A stretch of DNA of 64,000 nt from Flavobacterium suaedae (GCF_014642915.1 NZ_BMJE01000006.1:124001-188000), one strand, 5' to 3'; positions 7,648 to 16,475 are shown, counted from the first letter of the stretch. Translations and numbers: made by a program. The notes: generated from the sequence alone by a model not told the origin.

Positions 7648-9753
7648 ATGAAGCCTACACCATTTGAATATTACGAGGGTAAGCTTGGTGTAAAAATCAG
7701 CTTCTTAATTTGTGACAGGGATTTTCACATGGATAGTTTAAAGGTTATTGCCTACAATACACTTTACTATAGAACAAAAAGGAAATCAAGCCCGGAACAG
7801 TTTTTACGCAGAGCTTCATTAAATAATGATGCGTTAGTACTGTTTTCATCTCTTTGCCAGGAATGGCGGGACAGGCTTACGGTAAAGTTTGGAAGCCCCA
7901 AGCAGGAAGTTAAAAAAAGCTGGTTTGCCCAGCATTACGAAGCGGATAAAAAAGCCTTTGATTTTTACATGGCCCACCGTTACGGAGAGGAAAACCGAAA
8001 ACTTGATACTTCGCTGATTGAGCGATACACTTATAACGCTTCGGTGCTTAATACGGTTATACGTGTAAAAGCCAACCGCAAAGCCTACTGCCGAACGTTA
8101 GGATGTACTAAAGTTGATATTTGGGACAGCCTGAGTAAAGATGTAAATGCCTTTAGAGATGTAGAACACACGCTGCCCACTACTAAACGCGGTTTACAGA
8201 TGAAAGTGAAAGCGTACCAGGAACAGGGTTACATCGCTTTAATTTCCGGTAAGTTAACCAACCAAAACGCCGCCAAAGTAAAAGAGGACACCCAAACGGC
8301 GTTACTTGATGAACTGCTGGCAAAACATACTAACCTTGATAATACACAGGTAGCCAACATATATAACAGTGTTGCAGGTATACAGGACTGGAAAACCATA
8401 ACCCCGCAAACGGTGGCTAACCGCAAACAGGAAAATAACCTGGTTATTTATGCCGGGCGTAACGGAAAGGCGAAGCTGTTAGACCATAAGTTAATGCAGG
8501 TTAAACGTAAAGCCCCGAGTAAACCGATGCTTTACTGGACAATGGACGGGTGGGATGCTGAATTGCTTTACCAAAAAGCAACAATAAACGCACAGGGCAA
8601 CACTGTTACCACCTACCATAACCGATTGACGGCTGTAATGGTGTTAGACCCTTATAACAAGTATATAGTAGGTTATGCCATTGGGGAACGTGAAAGCCCT
8701 GCACTTATAAAAGAGGCATTGCGTAATGCGATGCAGCATACTAAAGAACTGTTTGGGGATTATTACCGCCCGTACCAGTTGCAAACGGACAGGTACCAAA
8801 TAAAGCACCTTACCCCAACCTATGAAGCCTGCACGGTACACTATACCCCGGCTAATGTAAACAGCAAAAAAACAAAGGTTATTGAGCCGTTTTTTAATCG
8901 CTTTAATAAGGAGTATTGCCAACTTTTTGACAATTGGAGCGGGCATAATGTGGATAGCGGCAGTAAAAACCAACCCAATGACGAGGTGCTGAATAAAATA
9001 AGAAAATCATTTCCTGATGAAAACGGATGCCGCCAGCAATTGATTGGTTCAATAGAAGCGGACAGGGCTAAAAAAGTAGCGGCCTTTGTTGAAAAATGGC
9101 AAGAAGTAGCGGAGGAGCACAAAAGTATAATGAGTTTTGAAACCTACCTGCAATACTTAGGCGAAAAAACAGGCTATACTAACAAGCTAAGCCCTTCCGG
9201 ATTGTTACCCACTATTAACGGGATAGAGCGTTGTTTTGACAGCTTTGACATCAACTTCCGCAAACTATTCCATATTGATTGGTGTGTAATGTATGACCCT
9301 GCCGACCTGAGTAAAGTACTGGTAATGGATGCGGAAAGCAAAAGCGGCAAGTTTGTAAAGCTGCTGGGGAACTACTCCTTTGTACTTGATGAAATATACA
9401 TACAGCCTATGGCACTTGCCGACCGTGTGGAAGGCGATGCAGCAGAAAAACAGCGTATTACTGATTACAACGATAATGTAATGAAATACATAACTAATGA
9501 GCGTGCTGATAATGCTGATGTGTTACACGAATTTTTAAGTAAACCCCAACTACAGGACACCCTTGCAAAACACTTGCTAGTTGACAGCTTAGGACACCAC
9601 AAAGACCATAATAACAGCCATAAGATTAATAAAAAAGCGCAAAAGGTTTTGGAAGTACAGGAAGCAAGAACGGAAAAAGCCGAAGCCAGTGACTGGCGCA
9701 CCCAACAAAACGACTACCACAAACAACGCATTAACCTTAACGACTATATATAA
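7648..9753 (+). CDS. MuA-like DDE transposase
   Basis: A 701-residue transposase that would cut and join prophage ends in integration and replicative transposition. The central RNase H-like core carries the acidic triad: Asp in TMDGWD (about D300), Asp in QTDRYQ (about D381) and Glu in VIEPFFNRFNKEY (about E413), with the ExxxxRxNK-like pattern of MuA relatives. After it comes a beta-barrel region like the Mu transposase C-terminal domain (YDPADLSKVLV). The N-terminus should hold the end-binding domains. The stop codon overlaps the next ATG as TAATG, so it is coupled to the MuB-like gene. Confidence 0.92.
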   Translation: MKPTPFEYYEGKLGVKISFLICDRDFHMDSLKVIAYNTLYYRTKRKSSPEQFLRRASLNNDALVLFSSLCQEWRDRLTVKFGSPKQEVKKSWFAQHYEADKKAFDFYMAHRYGEENRKLDTSLIERYTYNASVLNTVIRVKANRKAYCRTLGCTKVDIWDSLSKDVNAFRDVEHTLPTTKRGLQMKVKAYQEQGYIALISGKLTNQNAAKVKEDTQTALLDELLAKHTNLDNTQVANIYNSVAGIQDWKTITPQTVANRKQENNLVIYAGRNGKAKLLDHKLMQVKRKAPSKPMLYWTMDGWDAELLYQKATINAQGNTVTTYHNRLTAVMVLDPYNKYIVGYAIGERESPALIKEALRNAMQHTKELFGDYYRPYQLQTDRYQIKHLTPTYEACTVHYTPANVNSKKTKVIEPFFNRFNKEYCQLFDNWSGHNVDSGSKNQPNDEVLNKIRKSFPDENGCRQQLIGSIEADRAKKVAAFVEKWQEVAEEHKSIMSFETYLQYLGEKTGYTNKLSPSGLLPTINGIERCFDSFDINFRKLFHIDWCVMYDPADLSKVLVMDAESKSGKFVKLLGNYSFVLDEIYIQPMALADRVEGDAAEKQRITDYNDNVMKYITNERADNADVLHEFLSKPQLQDTLAKHLLVDSLGHHKDHNNSHKINKKAQKVLEVQEARTEKAEASDWRTQQNDYHKQRINLNDYI

Positions 9754-10700
9754 TGACAACGGAAACTAAAAAACAGATTATAGAAGCAGCTTTAAGTTAT
9801 ATGGATGCGCACCAACTAAGCGCAAGCCAGCTAGCAACCAAAGCAAATGTAAATAAAGGTTACCTGAGCAAAATGTTACGTTTTGACTTTACGTATGAAG
9901 CAGGCGGAAAACAGGGTGACATATCCGCTCAAAATTTTATAGCCCTTGCCAACTGCATAGGTTTACCACTAACAAAGCAGTATTGGGAAATACGGGAAAC
10001 CGAACAGCTTATACACGCCCTTAGTAATTTGAAAGATGCTAAAGAGCATGGTGCTACTAACGTAATAATAGGCGAAACCGGTTCGGGCAAAACGTTTACC
10101 ATAGGCATTTTTGCAAAGCAACACCCGCACGACACTTTTGTAGTTAAGGTGGGCAGTAGCGACAATTTAGGCGACCTTATTGACAAATTGATTGATGCAC
10201 TTAAAATTACTACCGGGAAAACCAAGAGTACAAAATTAAGAGCCATAGCAAAGCACCTGCACCACCTTAAAGGGCAGGGCTACAAACCCCAAATAATTTT
10301 TGATGAAAGCGAATACATGAAGCAGCCGGCACTATGTGCCATTAAGGAACTATACGACAGCCTTATTACGGTTTGCAGTATTGTACTGGTAGGTACTAAC
10401 CAGCTACAGGAAAATATAGACAAACTGCGAAAGCGTAATAAGGCGGGCATACCGCAGTTTTACCGAAGAATAAAATTTGGCTACAGGGCATTACCGCATA
10501 TTGACAGGAGTTACAGGAATTTCCTTACTGATATTGAAGACAGGGCATTGCGTGTTTTCCTGCAAAAAAATTGCGACAATTACGGAGAGCTACACGATGC
10601 GCTTGTACCCGCCATGAGAGAGGCAGACAGGTTGCGGGAACCGCTTACCGTGCAACTGGTTACTAAAGTATTAGGAATACCACAAAACATGCTGGCGTAA
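9753..10700 (+). CDS. MuB-like AAA+ ATPase, transposition target selector
   Basis: A 315-residue protein with an N-terminal helix-turn-helix (ASQLATKANVNKGYLSKML, about residues 24-42) and an AAA+ ATPase domain with Walker A GETGSGKT (107-114) and Walker B IIFDE (181-185). The layout is that of MuB, which binds target DNA, forms filaments and activates MuA, and gives target immunity. Coupled to the transposase and to the next gene through TAATG overlaps on both sides. Confidence 0.9.
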   Translation: MTTETKKQIIEAALSYMDAHQLSASQLATKANVNKGYLSKMLRFDFTYEAGGKQGDISAQNFIALANCIGLPLTKQYWEIRETEQLIHALSNLKDAKEHGATNVIIGETGSGKTFTIGIFAKQHPHDTFVVKVGSSDNLGDLIDKLIDALKITTGKTKSTKLRAIAKHLHHLKGQGYKPQIIFDESEYMKQPALCAIKELYDSLITVCSIVLVGTNQLQENIDKLRKRNKAGIPQFYRRIKFGYRALPHIDRSYRNFLTDIEDRALRVFLQKNCDNYGELHDALVPAMREADRLREPLTVQLVTKVLGIPQNMLA

Positions 10701-11365
10701 TGAGTAAAAAGTTACCAAAAGTAATAACGGTAGCCAATGTATTGAACCAAAGTGTATCGCTTATTGATTTAAAAAGTATTGACACCGCATTATACCAAGC
10801 CTTCGGGAACGTTCAGAAACGTGGTGTTTGGTTTATATACGGCGGCAGTGGTAGCGGTAAAAGCAGCCTTGCACTCGCCATAGCAAGAGCGTTATGCCTT
10901 TCGGCTGATTTAAAAGGTATAATTAACGAACTGGAAGAAGAACTGGACGATTTAGACTTTATAAACCGCATAAAACTGTACAAAATGCAGGATGTAAAGT
11001 TTTTTAGCGCCGGATATGATTATGAGCAGCTTAACGAATACCTGGACAGGCGTAACAGCCCCGAAGTAGTAATTATAAACTCGGCAAGCTACTTTTTTAA
11101 AAAAGTAGAGCAGTATTTGGAATTTACCCGAAAGTACAAACGCAAAAAGATACTGATTATAACAGGGCATGCCAAAGGTAATAACCCTTACAGCGAACTG
11201 GAAGTAAAGATAAAATACGATGCCAATAAAAAAATATTTTGCTACGGCTACTTAGCCAATTGCCAGGGTCGGACAATAGGCCCTAATGGCGGTAACTATG
11301 TTATTTGGCAGGAAGGCTATGAAAAGGTTAGGGGAACCGAAATAAAAGAGGAAACTAAAAAGTAA
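10700..11365 (+). CDS. RecA/AAA-like P-loop ATPase of the early operon
   Basis: A 221-residue protein with Walker A GGSGSGKS (48-55) and a hydrophobic strand VVIINSAS that could be a Walker B without the usual Asp-Glu. It is translationally coupled to the MuB-like gene. Single-domain ATPases of this kind in phages may be recombination or replication helpers (Sak4-like). The exact role is not evident from the sequence. Confidence 0.65.
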   Translation: MSKKLPKVITVANVLNQSVSLIDLKSIDTALYQAFGNVQKRGVWFIYGGSGSGKSSLALAIARALCLSADLKGIINELEEELDDLDFINRIKLYKMQDVKFFSAGYDYEQLNEYLDRRNSPEVVIINSASYFFKKVEQYLEFTRKYKRKKILIITGHAKGNNPYSELEVKIKYDANKKIFCYGYLANCQGRTIGPNGGNYVIWQEGYEKVRGTEIKEETKK

Positions 11366-11369
11366 GGAT

Positions 11370-11744
11370 ATGAAAGCAATTTATGAAATACTGGGGCTAA
11401 CCCCACAACGTTACGAGGAGCTTGTAACTGACCTTTTTGTTAACTGGGCCGGAAAGCATTGCATTCGCCCTACCGATTATCAGCATATACTTGCCAACCC
11501 TGCTATTTCTAAATGGTTTCGTTCGGAGCTTAGTTTTATTGAGGAGGATTTAAAAGAAGATATTTCAGATTATGGAAGCGAAAAAATATCTCCCTATAAA
11601 GGTGAAAAAATATATGCAGTAGGTACCGAGCGTATTTTAAACCATTACCCTAAATCACTTTTAGAAGCTGCGCAACCGCTTAAACGAGGTGTAACACTAA
11701 CAATACAAAGAGGCATTCCTATTTCATATTTAAAACTCAACTGA
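11370..11744 (+). CDS. Hypothetical early phage protein (124 aa)
   Basis: No family recognised. It has an acidic, helical N-terminal two thirds (RYEELVTDLFVNWAG, RSELSFIEEDLKED) and a more basic end. It starts at ATG 11370, four bases after the ATPase stop, with an AAGGAT stretch ahead. Confidence 0.6.
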   Translation: MKAIYEILGLTPQRYEELVTDLFVNWAGKHCIRPTDYQHILANPAISKWFRSELSFIEEDLKEDISDYGSEKISPYKGEKIYAVGTERILNHYPKSLLEAAQPLKRGVTLTIQRGIPISYLKLN

Positions 11745-11745
11745 T

Positions 11746-11892
11746 ATGGATATACAAAGCAAAATACAGGAACTAAACGAGTGGTTAAAAAACAACCCAC
11801 ACCACCAAGACAGTACAGCAGTATTACAACAAAAGTGGGAACTGGAACGACAAAGTGAATTACAAAATGAGAGAGAAGGAACACATAATTAG
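11746..11892 (+). CDS. Small early phage protein (48 aa)
   Basis: ATG 11746 follows the previous stop by one base. It encodes 48 residues rich in Gln, Glu and Asn, predicted helical. The stop TAG at 11890-11892 lies inside the next gene, so the two overlap by 26 bases, as is common in this operon. Function unknown. Confidence 0.5.
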   Translation: MDIQSKIQELNEWLKNNPHHQDSTAVLQQKWELERQSELQNEREGTHN

Positions 11893-12124
11893 CAGGCTTG
11901 CAGAGCTACATATAGCACTGCAATGGAGTACCCAACACGCCACTATGGAAGTTAGCACTGCATTAACCGTTGGCGAGCGAATTATGGTAAACCAGGAACG
12001 AGCCGCCCTTTTCAGAGAACTGGAAAACGATGCGAAAAACTTTAAACAAAGCCCCACGGTAGAAGAAAAAGTAACCGGAATACTATACCTGATTAAACGA
12101 ATGAACTGGCAACCTAAAGATTAA
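11867..12124 (+). CDS. Small early phage protein (85 aa)
   Basis: Starts at ATG 11867; a GTG at 11855 in the same frame would add four residues. It is a helical protein ending in KVTGILYLIKRMNWQ. No family recognised. Confidence 0.55.
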   Translation: MREKEHIISRLAELHIALQWSTQHATMEVSTALTVGERIMVNQERAALFRELENDAKNFKQSPTVEEKVTGILYLIKRMNWQPKD

Positions 12125-12129
12125 AACCT

Positions 12130-12426
12130 ATGACACGATTAAAAACAAAAAAAATAACAGTGAATTTTTTACAGCGAAAAAGTGCTGATTTTTTCAGAGG
12201 AAAAAGAGCAATAGTAAAATCAACACTTTTCAATGGACGAGGAGAAACATTAGCAGAAGGCACTATTGTGTTTATAAGAGGGAAAAATCATGATTTACCT
12301 ACAAGCTGCCTTGATATTAAGCATGATGAAACTAAAATAAAAATGGATTGTGTTTTCTGCGAAAATTTAGAGCTAATAGAAAACCCCGAAGAAATAGAAG
12401 TAAACAACCCCGAAATTTTACAATAA
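12130..12426 (+). CDS. Hypothetical early phage protein (98 aa)
   Basis: N-terminal basic stretch, then alternating beta-like segments (KRAIVKSTLF, TLAEGTIVFIRG) that could form a small barrel, and an acidic tail. Two Cys residues (VFCENLE and SCLD) are not arranged as a zinc site. Function unknown. Confidence 0.55.
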   Translation: MTRLKTKKITVNFLQRKSADFFRGKRAIVKSTLFNGRGETLAEGTIVFIRGKNHDLPTSCLDIKHDETKIKMDCVFCENLELIENPEEIEVNNPEILQ

Positions 12427-12427
12427 C

Positions 12428-13057
12428 ATGGCAGAAAAACCAAAAACAGCAGCAGAGCTACGGCAGGAACTAGCTGAAGCAGAAGCACGGGAGCGTGCCG
12501 AGAACGAAAAGAACCGCAAAGCCTACGAAACCCTGAAAGATGAAACCGTTACCACCCTTTGCCGAGATGCTATAACACTTAATGCTGCCTTAGCAGATTT
12601 TAAAGAGCAGGCATTTACCGACACACAGGAAGTGTACAAACTGTTACAGGAGTATAGCGGGCGACACCGAGACGGTAAAGGTAACTTTACCATAGAAAGC
12701 AAAGACGGGCAGTATAGAGTGAGTTATAAAAGGCAAGGCAAATCGCACTTTGACGAACGAAGCCATCAAGCCGAAAAACACATTATCGACTTTTTCAACT
12801 CTAAATACGAGGGCGACCAAAACACCAAAGAAATGATAATGGCATTACTGGAACGTAAAAAAGGCGCACTTGATATAAACCTGATCCAAAAGCTGTATCA
12901 GTTTGAAGACAGGTTTGATGATGTTAACTGGAAAAAAGGAATATCACTCCTTAAAGAAAGTTACTCCTATAACCACAGCAAAGACTACATCAACTTTGAA
13001 CATAAAGACAGTCGTGGCGAGTGGAAATCTATTGTATTACAATTCACAAACGTATAG
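12428..13057 (+). CDS. DUF3164 family phage protein
   Basis: A 209-residue protein with a charged N-terminal coiled coil (AELRQELAEAEARERAEN) followed by a conserved core around FTIESKDGQYRV and the late segment FEHKDSRGEWKSI. The layout agrees with DUF3164, a family found in early regions of Mu-like phages; its biochemical role is not established. It starts one base after the previous stop. Confidence 0.72.
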   Translation: MAEKPKTAAELRQELAEAEARERAENEKNRKAYETLKDETVTTLCRDAITLNAALADFKEQAFTDTQEVYKLLQEYSGRHRDGKGNFTIESKDGQYRVSYKRQGKSHFDERSHQAEKHIIDFFNSKYEGDQNTKEMIMALLERKKGALDINLIQKLYQFEDRFDDVNWKKGISLLKESYSYNHSKDYINFEHKDSRGEWKSIVLQFTNV

Positions 13058-13058
13058 C

Positions 13059-13220
13059 ATGGCAGTAGAAATTATACAAACACAGGAAAATGTATACCGT
13101 GTTAATAATAAGTGCGTGTATATCGACAGCTATGACAATGCGAAGGCATTACAAGAATTAACCACCGCCGAAAATGAAGCATTTTTAAAGCACATAAACA
13201 GTAAAAATAAGTTGAGTTAG
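13059..13220 (+). CDS. Small early phage protein (53 aa)
   Basis: ATG 13059 follows the DUF3164 stop by one base. The 53 residues contain an N-terminal beta-like half (VEIIQTQENVYRV) and a helical end. No family recognised. The first tRNA-like sequence begins 12 bases downstream. Confidence 0.55.
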   Translation: MAVEIIQTQENVYRVNNKCVYIDSYDNAKALQELTTAENEAFLKHINSKNKLS

Positions 13221-13232
13221 GTTAATGACGGT

Positions 13233-13311
13233 ACCCGGTTGGCTGAGTTGGTTAAGCCCCTATAATCCCCCCCCCTTTAGGTGTACGCAGGTTCGAGTCC
13301 TGCACCGGGTT
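13233..13311 (+). tRNA. tRNA-like sequence with aberrant anticodon arm
   Basis: A perfect 7-bp acceptor stem (ACCCGGT 13233-13239 with ACCGGGT 13304-13310), a D arm (GCT/AGC with GG in the loop, 242-257), and a 5-bp T stem (GCAGG/CCTGC) with a TTCGAGT loop. The anticodon arm (13259-13281) is 23 nt instead of 17 and contains a run of nine C (13267-13275), so no anticodon can be assigned; no CCA is encoded. It may be a decayed or phase-variable tRNA or a tRNA mimic. Its 3' end is followed by a leader shared with the second copy near 13578. Confidence 0.6.
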
Positions 13312-13333
13312 CTAAATTTTAAAAACAAAGTTT

Positions 13334-13576
13334 ATGGATAACATTACCGAAAAAGTAAAAGAAGTAGTAGGCGGTCTTATAGACCAACGCCATAACTGCC
13401 GAGTAAAAACAGATGGTACAGAAGCCACAATTGAAATTAACATGATTGGAGCTTTAACCGATAAGCAAATTAAAGAATTACAGCCAATGGGGTTAATGAC
13501 AATTAAACGCTCAGGCGCGGGGCTATCAATAACAATAAAAGGTAAAGTGGAAGCCTTAAAAAAACTATTCCCTTAA
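13334..13576 (+). CDS. Hypothetical phage protein between tRNA-like elements (80 aa)
   Basis: An 80-residue protein ending in IKGKVEALKKLFP; beta-alpha pattern, no known motif. ATG 13334 follows the first tRNA-like element and the leader AATTTTAAAAACAAAGTTT. The second tRNA-like sequence begins two bases after its stop. Confidence 0.55.
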   Translation: MDNITEKVKEVVGGLIDQRHNCRVKTDGTEATIEINMIGALTDKQIKELQPMGLMTIKRSGAGLSITIKGKVEALKKLFP

Positions 13577-13577
13577 A

Positions 13578-13620
13578 CCCGTAGTGGCACTTACTCAGGT
13601 TCGATACCTGAGACGGGGCG
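13578..13620 (+). other. Truncated tRNA-like element (T arm plus acceptor)
   Basis: CCCGT (13578-13582) can pair with ACGGG (13613-13617). Between them stands a T arm with a 6-bp stem (CTCAGG 594-599, CCTGAG 607-612) and a TTCGATA loop. D and anticodon arms are missing. It is followed by the same leader as the full-length tRNA-like element and then the next start codon. Confidence 0.55.
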
Positions 13621-13639
13621 AATTTTAAAACAAAAGTTT

Positions 13640-14035
13640 ATGCAAACAATTTATAGAGACAGTACAAACCACGATTTTGAGAAAACCAATCTTGTTACAA
13701 AGTATTCGAGAAAAGGTAATTATGATGATTACAAATGTACAAACTGCGGTATGAAAGGTAAATCGTATCGCCTTAATGAAATACAGGTTTCAGATACCTA
13801 TTCGTCTTCTAATGTAGCGAATTGCAAAAAAGCTCCTTTATTCCAACCGCCAAAGAAGATTAAAATTACCCAATGCACAGCATCAGGAGAGGCGTTCAAA
13901 AATTTAACTAATGGTTCTGTACACGATGTTGTAACACCGCCCGAAGGTTATAAAAATGACTACAGAGGTGTTTGGGTAATGGGTGTTGGCGAACCTGTTA
14001 AAGTACTTAATAATGAATTTGAAAAAATAGAGTAA
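13640..14035 (+). CDS. Putative zinc-binding phage protein (131 aa)
   Basis: Contains CTNCG (Cys33, Cys36) and further Cys at about 62 and 79 (ANCKKA, TQCTA), which could bind one zinc ion. The rest shows no recognised family. ATG 13640 follows the second tRNA-like element by 19 bases. The stop overlaps the next ATG (TAATG). Confidence 0.55.
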   Translation: MQTIYRDSTNHDFEKTNLVTKYSRKGNYDDYKCTNCGMKGKSYRLNEIQVSDTYSSSNVANCKKAPLFQPPKKIKITQCTASGEAFKNLTNGSVHDVVTPPEGYKNDYRGVWVMGVGEPVKVLNNEFEKIE

Positions 14036-14226
14036 TGAGTAAAGCAACATCAGTAGTAAGTATAGACTTTTTAGGGCTGTTAACAATAGTATTTATAATA
14101 CTAAAACTAACAAATGTAATTAATTGGTCTTGGTGGTGGGTTACATCGCCTTTATGGCTGCCAATAGCAGGGGTGTTGGTAGCAGGAATAATAGGTTTTT
14201 TAATTGCTCTAATATTCAGTAAATAA
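14035..14226 (+). CDS. Small membrane protein with two helices (63 aa)
   Basis: Two hydrophobic segments (about residues 9-27 and 38-61) separated by WSWWW. Size and layout are holin-like, but its place in the early operon speaks against a lysis role, so holin is only one option. Coupled to both neighbours by TAATG overlaps. Confidence 0.55.
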   Translation: MSKATSVVSIDFLGLLTIVFIILKLTNVINWSWWWVTSPLWLPIAGVLVAGIIGFLIALIFSK

Positions 14227-14645
14227 TGCAAGCAACTAAAGAACAAAAACAGCTAATACACATCAACACGCCCAACCGCGATACAAAAGAGGAATTTGTG
14301 CAATGGGCTACTGATGATAACGCAAAAACAAGCTGTAACGAGCTTTCGTTTGACGAGGCTAACAAGATACTGGTGCAGCTTAATTTAACGCCCCATAAGC
14401 CTAAAAATTACGCTGTATTTGATAAAAACAACAAACAGCACCGCACCATCCTAAGCCTGTGTATACAAAACGGGTTTTGTAAGCCCCACCCAAAGTATGG
14501 CAGGGTTGCCGATTTAGATGCTTTAAACACGTGGATGCACTCGGCAAAATGCCCGGTGCAAAAGCCCCTTAAAAAAATGGACGCAAAAGAAGTAAGCCGA
14601 ATAATAGGCGCGCTTTCCGCAATGTTAAAAAAGAAATACAAATAA
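14226..14645 (+). CDS. GemA/Gp16-like phage protein (DUF1018-like)
   Basis: A 139-residue protein beginning KEQKQLIHINTPN with a KTSCNELS segment and a helix (FDEANKILVQLNL), in the same order as in Mu GemA relatives; the C-terminus resembles the second helical part. GemA influences host gene expression and DNA supercoiling in Mu. The match is by eye and weak in places. Confidence 0.5.
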   Translation: MQATKEQKQLIHINTPNRDTKEEFVQWATDDNAKTSCNELSFDEANKILVQLNLTPHKPKNYAVFDKNNKQHRTILSLCIQNGFCKPHPKYGRVADLDALNTWMHSAKCPVQKPLKKMDAKEVSRIIGALSAMLKKKYK

Positions 14646-14647
14646 TC

Positions 14648-14863
14648 ATGACAACAGATATAACGACCATAACAGCAGTAGTGTTAATAATAGCTGCCTT
14701 TGTTATATTCCTAGTATTAGGAATATTTATAGGCGTAATACTGCACCGAAATAAAGATGTTGAAGACCCTACACTGAAAGGCTACCCAAAGTGCAGGTGT
14801 ACCGATGGAACACACTGCGATTTATGGTGCATTGCTAAAGAAGTTTTTAAACGAAATTCCTAA
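14648..14863 (+). CDS. Small membrane protein with Cys-rich tail (71 aa)
   Basis: One N-terminal transmembrane helix (about residues 9-33) followed by a short soluble tail with four Cys and one His (YPKCRCTDGTHCDLWC), which could bind metal or form disulfides. Function unknown. Confidence 0.5.
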   Translation: MTTDITTITAVVLIIAAFVIFLVLGIFIGVILHRNKDVEDPTLKGYPKCRCTDGTHCDLWCIAKEVFKRNS

Positions 14864-15024
14864 TGGCAAACTTAACACCCGCAGGAGGAAAAAACACTAA
14901 AACCTGCACGCACAGCAAACGAGTTACGCGAGTAACCTACGCAAGCGCAGGCTGTGAAGAAACAGCAGAATACTGCCGTGCCTGTGGTAAAAAATTAACC
15001 GATTATAAAATTGATTGCAGATGA
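14863..15024 (+). CDS. Small zinc-ribbon-like protein (53 aa)
   Basis: ATG 14863 overlaps the previous stop (TAATG). The 53 residues carry CTH (C15, H17), C31 and a CRACGKKL knuckle (C38, C41), typical of a small zinc finger. Its stop overlaps the next ATG (ATGA). Function unknown. Confidence 0.5.
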   Translation: MANLTPAGGKNTKTCTHSKRVTRVTYASAGCEETAEYCRACGKKLTDYKIDCR

Positions 15025-15290
15025 GTACAGAAATATATTTTGCCTTTACTGGCGACAGAGGGCATAAAATAGAAATTAGAGAAATGAACGGTTTACAGCA
15101 CTTTTTAGCCATGCAAAAATCAAAAGGCGATACCAATAAGCTAATGGAGGTATTACTTGAAGATTATGTCCTTATAAACGGCGCATCGGTTACTGTACCT
15201 GATTTAGAAAATATAAGCTGTGTTGATGTGCAACGAATATTTGAAGCCCTTGCAGCCCAAATACAGCCTATTAATGTAGGTAAAAAATGA
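15021..15290 (+). CDS. Hypothetical early phage protein (89 aa)
   Basis: ATG 15021 overlaps the previous stop by four bases. Mixed alpha/beta, acidic. No recognised motif. It overlaps the next gene by four bases. Confidence 0.5.
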   Translation: MSTEIYFAFTGDRGHKIEIREMNGLQHFLAMQKSKGDTNKLMEVLLEDYVLINGASVTVPDLENISCVDVQRIFEALAAQIQPINVGKK

Positions 15291-15634
15291 AAGTCGAATT
15301 AAAACTAAAGCCCGGTAACCTTTGGTACTTGTCTAGTGTTTTAGAGCCTTTAACCAATATTACAAACAGTGATTTTGTACAGAAAACACACGACCAACGC
15401 ACTATTACAAGCATACTTATTCCGGTGGCAGATGTTTTTACTAAGAAGTATAAAAACATAACCCGAAAATCTAACCTTTTTGATGCTGCTAAAAAGTATA
15501 AAGTAAGCCTGCTTTACCATGAGTGTAACGCGCTTAACCTGTTTTTAGCCGAAGCATGGAAGCAAGAAACAGACGATTACCGAAAACTACAGGCACACAC
15601 TATAATGCTACAAATGGATAAACATTTTACGTAA
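15287..15634 (+). CDS. Hypothetical early phage protein (115 aa)
   Basis: Starts in a four-base overlap and ends one base into the next ATG (TAATG). Largely helical in its second half (AAKKYKVSLLYHECNALNLF). No family recognised. Confidence 0.5.
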   Translation: MKVELKLKPGNLWYLSSVLEPLTNITNSDFVQKTHDQRTITSILIPVADVFTKKYKNITRKSNLFDAAKKYKVSLLYHECNALNLFLAEAWKQETDDYRKLQAHTIMLQMDKHFT

Positions 15635-15909
15635 TGGAATTAAAAGACGAATTAATTACTGATTGGGAAACCATCATGTCAGGCATAAAGCAAACCGCCT
15701 CAAAAGTACCGGGGTGGAAAGTTAAAGTTTTAAAGGATAAGCATATAGTTATTAATAAGGATTGGAAAGTAATATGCCACTTTATAAATAATCAGTTTGT
15801 TGAAGCTGTAGTGTCTTATCAGGACGAAGACTATCTAACCGTACGGCATGTAAAACTATACACCGTAACCATCAATATAGTTTTGAACTATATAAAAATG
15901 AATACTTAG
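15634..15909 (+). CDS. Hypothetical early phage protein (91 aa)
   Basis: A basic alpha/beta protein with no known motif, in the unbroken early operon. Confidence 0.5.
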   Translation: MELKDELITDWETIMSGIKQTASKVPGWKVKVLKDKHIVINKDWKVICHFINNQFVEAVVSYQDEDYLTVRHVKLYTVTINIVLNYIKMNT

Positions 15910-15911
15910 CT

Positions 15912-16475
15912 ATGGAACAATTAACCACATACTTAGTTGAGGGCAGAGAAACAGGTGTTAAATTCCTGTTTAAATACGATTTAAACGGCTTTATAGCATC
16001 ATTTCAGGTAACAGGAACACTAATGAACGAACAGCAAGTAAACTGGCTGTTTAAAGTACCCGAAGACGATGTTTGCCCGCGCTTTCCTGCAAAAGAAGCC
16101 GAATTTAAAATGCGGTGGATAGAAAGCAAGGAAATGAAAAAAAAGTTTGTAATAACCGTACAACCGCCCGATTTGAGCTTTGATGCTATGTGGCTTTTAT
16201 ACGACCACAAAGTTAGCAAACAGGATGCGCTTAAAGCCTATAAGAAACTTGCAAAAAACGAAGGCGACCTAATAAAGTGTTTTACTGCCATACCTGTTTA
16301 CAATGCCTATATAGCAACAAAATCAACCGCCAAGCTCCACCTTTCCACCTACATAAACGGGCGCAGGTACGAAGACGAACTGCCAACACCAGTACCAAAA
16401 TATAATAAACCAATTATCGGTAAAAACTTCAACCCGGTTATAGGCGATTTAGCAACTAAAAAAACAGATAAGTGA
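15912..16475 (+). CDS. Replication-initiator-like phage protein (187 aa)
   Basis: The middle of the protein has a pattern found at the C-terminal end of phage replisome organisers: FDAMWLLYDHKVSKQDALKAY, then a helix ending KLAKNEGDL and a final LSTYINGRRYEDE. This implies a role in replication or helicase loading. The usual N-terminal DNA-binding domain is not evident, so the assignment is tentative. Confidence 0.5.
   Translation: MEQLTTYLVEGRETGVKFLFKYDLNGFIASFQVTGTLMNEQQVNWLFKVPEDDVCPRFPAKEAEFKMRWIESKEMKKKFVITVQPPDLSFDAMWLLYDHKVSKQDALKAYKKLAKNEGDLIKCFTAIPVYNAYIATKSTAKLHLSTYINGRRYEDELPTPVPKYNKPIIGKNFNPVIGDLATKKTDK

Noticed and set aside
14035..14226. Holin assignment for the two-helix membrane protein
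   Set aside because: Size fits but it is in the early operon, far from the lysis genes at 28 kb.
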